A DNA stretch of 18,140 bases, from assembly GCA_001275005.1 (NCBI GenBank), contig JWZX01001760.1, forward strand, positions 1 to 18,140, in the 5' to 3' direction. Under the pieces are notes generated by a model. That model was not told the DNA's origin and did no database searches. It worked only from the letters and a program-made list of their open reading frames with translations. Positions 16,940 through 18,140 of this stretch are shown one piece after another; within the stretch, counting starts at the first letter, position 1; every line of letters starts with the position of its first letter. The position numbers and the translations under genes are program-made. Origin of the DNA: Chrysochromulina tobinii. Taxonomy: Eukaryota > Haptophyta > Prymnesiales > Chrysochromulinaceae.

Positions 16940-17968
16940 CTATTTGGCGTCCAACTTGAGGCCATTGTACAGTCGCACAAACTCCACGACCTGCAGCTTG
17001 CAGTCGGGCGCGCCCTCGTCGGCGGCCTTGATGAGGTCCTGGATGGCCTTCGGCCCACCCTCGACCTTGTGGCCGAGGATCTTGAGGAATTTCGCGAGCT
17101 CGTCGGCCGAGATCGCGCCGTCCTGGTTGAGATCAATCTGCGCAAAGAGGCGCTTCGCCTTGGATGCGTCCTCGGCCGAGATGTCCTTGAACGCGGGTAG
17201 GTTCAAGTGGCGCCGGCGCCGTCGTTGATACTCCTCGGCGCTCGGAGAGCCTCCGGAGCGAAGCATCCCGGAAAAGACCTCATCCGCGTGGTAGGTGGAG
17301 AAGGTGTTGCCCTTTTTTTGCTCGCGCCAGAGGGGGCCGCCGTTGATGAGGCCCGCTTTTTGGCGCGCGTTCTCCTTCTTGAGGTGCCCCAAGCCGTCGA
17401 GCGCCACGTCCTTGCCCTCGTAGCCTGCAGCCATGGCCTGACGAAACTGCTTCTCGACCCAAACGGGCGACGAGCGCTTCCAATCGTCGGCGTTGTTGCC
17501 GGAAAAGTCGTGGCCGTAGGCGCCCTCCCCCCCCTTCATCCCCAGCGTGTCCGCGGCCGACACGCGCCAATCCTTGGGCGTGCGACTCGCAACGTCCGTC
17601 TTGCCATCCCACGAGCGCAGCGAGTCGTAAAAGTGGGCGTTCGCATACCGGAAGGAGCCGGCTCGCCAGTCGGGGTCCTTGCCTTCGGACTTGTCAGCTG
17701 CGCGCGAGTATGCCTGGCCCTCGTTCACCTCGTCCCGTCGCGAGCGCGGTGCCGACGATGCACGGCGCCGGTAGACGTCCTTTGCGCCATCCGACTGCCG
17801 GAGGCACTGCTTGAAATAGGTGTTTGCCGGCGCCCAATTGCCGCTCACGCGCGTCTCGCGTGGCGTTGTGCGGCCAGCTTCGCCAGCAGTGCCCCCCGGG
17901 CCGCCAGCGCAAAATGGCGGCAGGTCACGCGGCTCTCGCGCGCGCAGCCGCTCGGCAGCCGGCCGCAT
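16940..17968 (-). CDS. EF-hand protein with four short upstream repeats
   Basis: 342 residues, single exon; no in-frame ATG lies upstream before a stop, so 17968 is the start. Residues 279-290 (DLNQDGAISADE) are a canonical calcium-binding loop, flanked by the helices KRLFAQI and LAKFLKILG. A second, degenerate helix-loop-helix follows (DLIKAADEGAPDCKLQVVEF). Upstream, four copies of an F-x3-L/M-R-x3-DG-x2-DV-like motif occur at about 50-68, 111-129, 173-190 and 229-247, about 60 residues apart: YFKQCLRQSDGAKDV, HFYDSLRSWDGKTDV, QFRQAMAAGYEGKDV, VFSGMLRSGG. A poly-Arg stretch (249-253) precedes the EF-hand. The family is not recognised; a calcium-responsive cytoskeletal or flagellar protein is possible but unproven. 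Confidence 0.8.
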   Translation of the reverse strand: MRPAAERLRAREPRDLPPFCAGGPGGTAGEAGRTTPRETRVSGNWAPANTYFKQCLRQSDGAKDVYRRRASSAPRSRRDEVNEGQAYSRAADKSEGKDPDWRAGSFRYANAHFYDSLRSWDGKTDVASRTPKDWRVSAADTLGMKGGEGAYGHDFSGNNADDWKRSSPVWVEKQFRQAMAAGYEGKDVALDGLGHLKKENARQKAGLINGGPLWREQKKGNTFSTYHADEVFSGMLRSGGSPSAEEYQRRRRRHLNLPAFKDISAEDASKAKRLFAQIDLNQDGAISADELAKFLKILGHKVEGGPKAIQDLIKAADEGAPDCKLQVVEFVRLYNGLKLDAK

Positions 17969-18140
17969 ACGAGTGGATGGATGCGGCTCTCGCGCACGCC
18001 CAGATCGAGGCTTTTTTCCGGTGCTGGTGGAACGATAATAAAAAAAGAGAAAAAGAGGGGAGAAAGAGGGGGAAGACTCTAGACTGTACTATATGTACAT
18101 GTAGGATAAATGTACCTTCAAAATACCTTAGGCATTACAC
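17969..18140 (-). promoter_or_regulatory. 5' flank of the EF-hand gene
   Basis: AT-richer than the rest of the window, with a purine tract on the plus strand (about 18033-18075) and a palindromic TATATGTACATGTA stretch at about 18091-18104, which reads as a weak TATA-like element on the minus strand about 125-135 bp before the ATG. Motifs are seen; promoter use is inferred. Confidence 0.4.

Noticed and set aside
1-18140. tRNA, rRNA or other structured RNA genes
   Set aside because: Read for the usual tRNA boxes and rRNA signatures; none was convincing by eye.

Overview
This is nuclear DNA from a eukaryotic alga, GC-rich, with GT-AG introns. A haptophyte is my best guess (moderate confidence); other secondary-plastid algae are possible. 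The signs are: an extracellular Ser-Pro4 wall type of protein fused to a receptor-like kinase; a predicted plastid precursor with a signal peptide followed by Phe (the red-lineage bipartite presequence style); a kinetochore NUF2; a eukaryotic-type spermidine synthase; and many GC minisatellites. Nothing looks bacterial or viral.

Layout, left to right. 3-3134 (+): 5'-truncated transmembrane kinase with a Pro/Ser ectodomain. 3756-4943 (-): SAP-like, basic, nuclear-type protein. It is divergent, across a 199-bp promoter with E2F-like sites, from 5143-6614 (+): NUF2. Minisatellites follow, then 7333-8410 (+): spermidine synthase with a 12-nt first exon and a hydrophobic C-terminal tail. 8769-10225 (-): protein with a cortactin-like acidic N-terminus and a Tudor-knot/chromo-barrel-like C-terminus. 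It is divergent from 10499-12724 (+): predicted plastid-targeted helical protein with two ungapped internal repeats. 13226-16481 (+): five-exon six-hairpin glycosidase-like protein. 16940-17968 (-): EF-hand protein with four short repeats. The genes do not form one pathway; NUF2 and its divergent partner may share cell-cycle control.

The most interesting signal is in the introns. In NUF2, the Tudor-knot gene and the glycosidase gene, introns begin with a copy (about 25-42 nt, up to 100% identical) of the start of the downstream exon, followed by a short insert ending in the acceptor. A ~46-57 nt insert with TGCATGCA, GTGCTCAC, ACGGCGCCC and a CCCCACAG end occurs in NUF2 and repeatedly in the glycosidase gene, eight copies in all. 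A second 3' module (TGATTGCCTCCCTCAT) is shared by an intron of the glycosidase gene and the Tudor-knot gene. In two introns the whole unit is tandemly repeated, giving back-to-back complete introns with AG|GT junctions. This looks like a young introner-like family that makes introns by long target duplication, and that then amplifies in place. Splicing was inferred from reading frames and protein continuity only.
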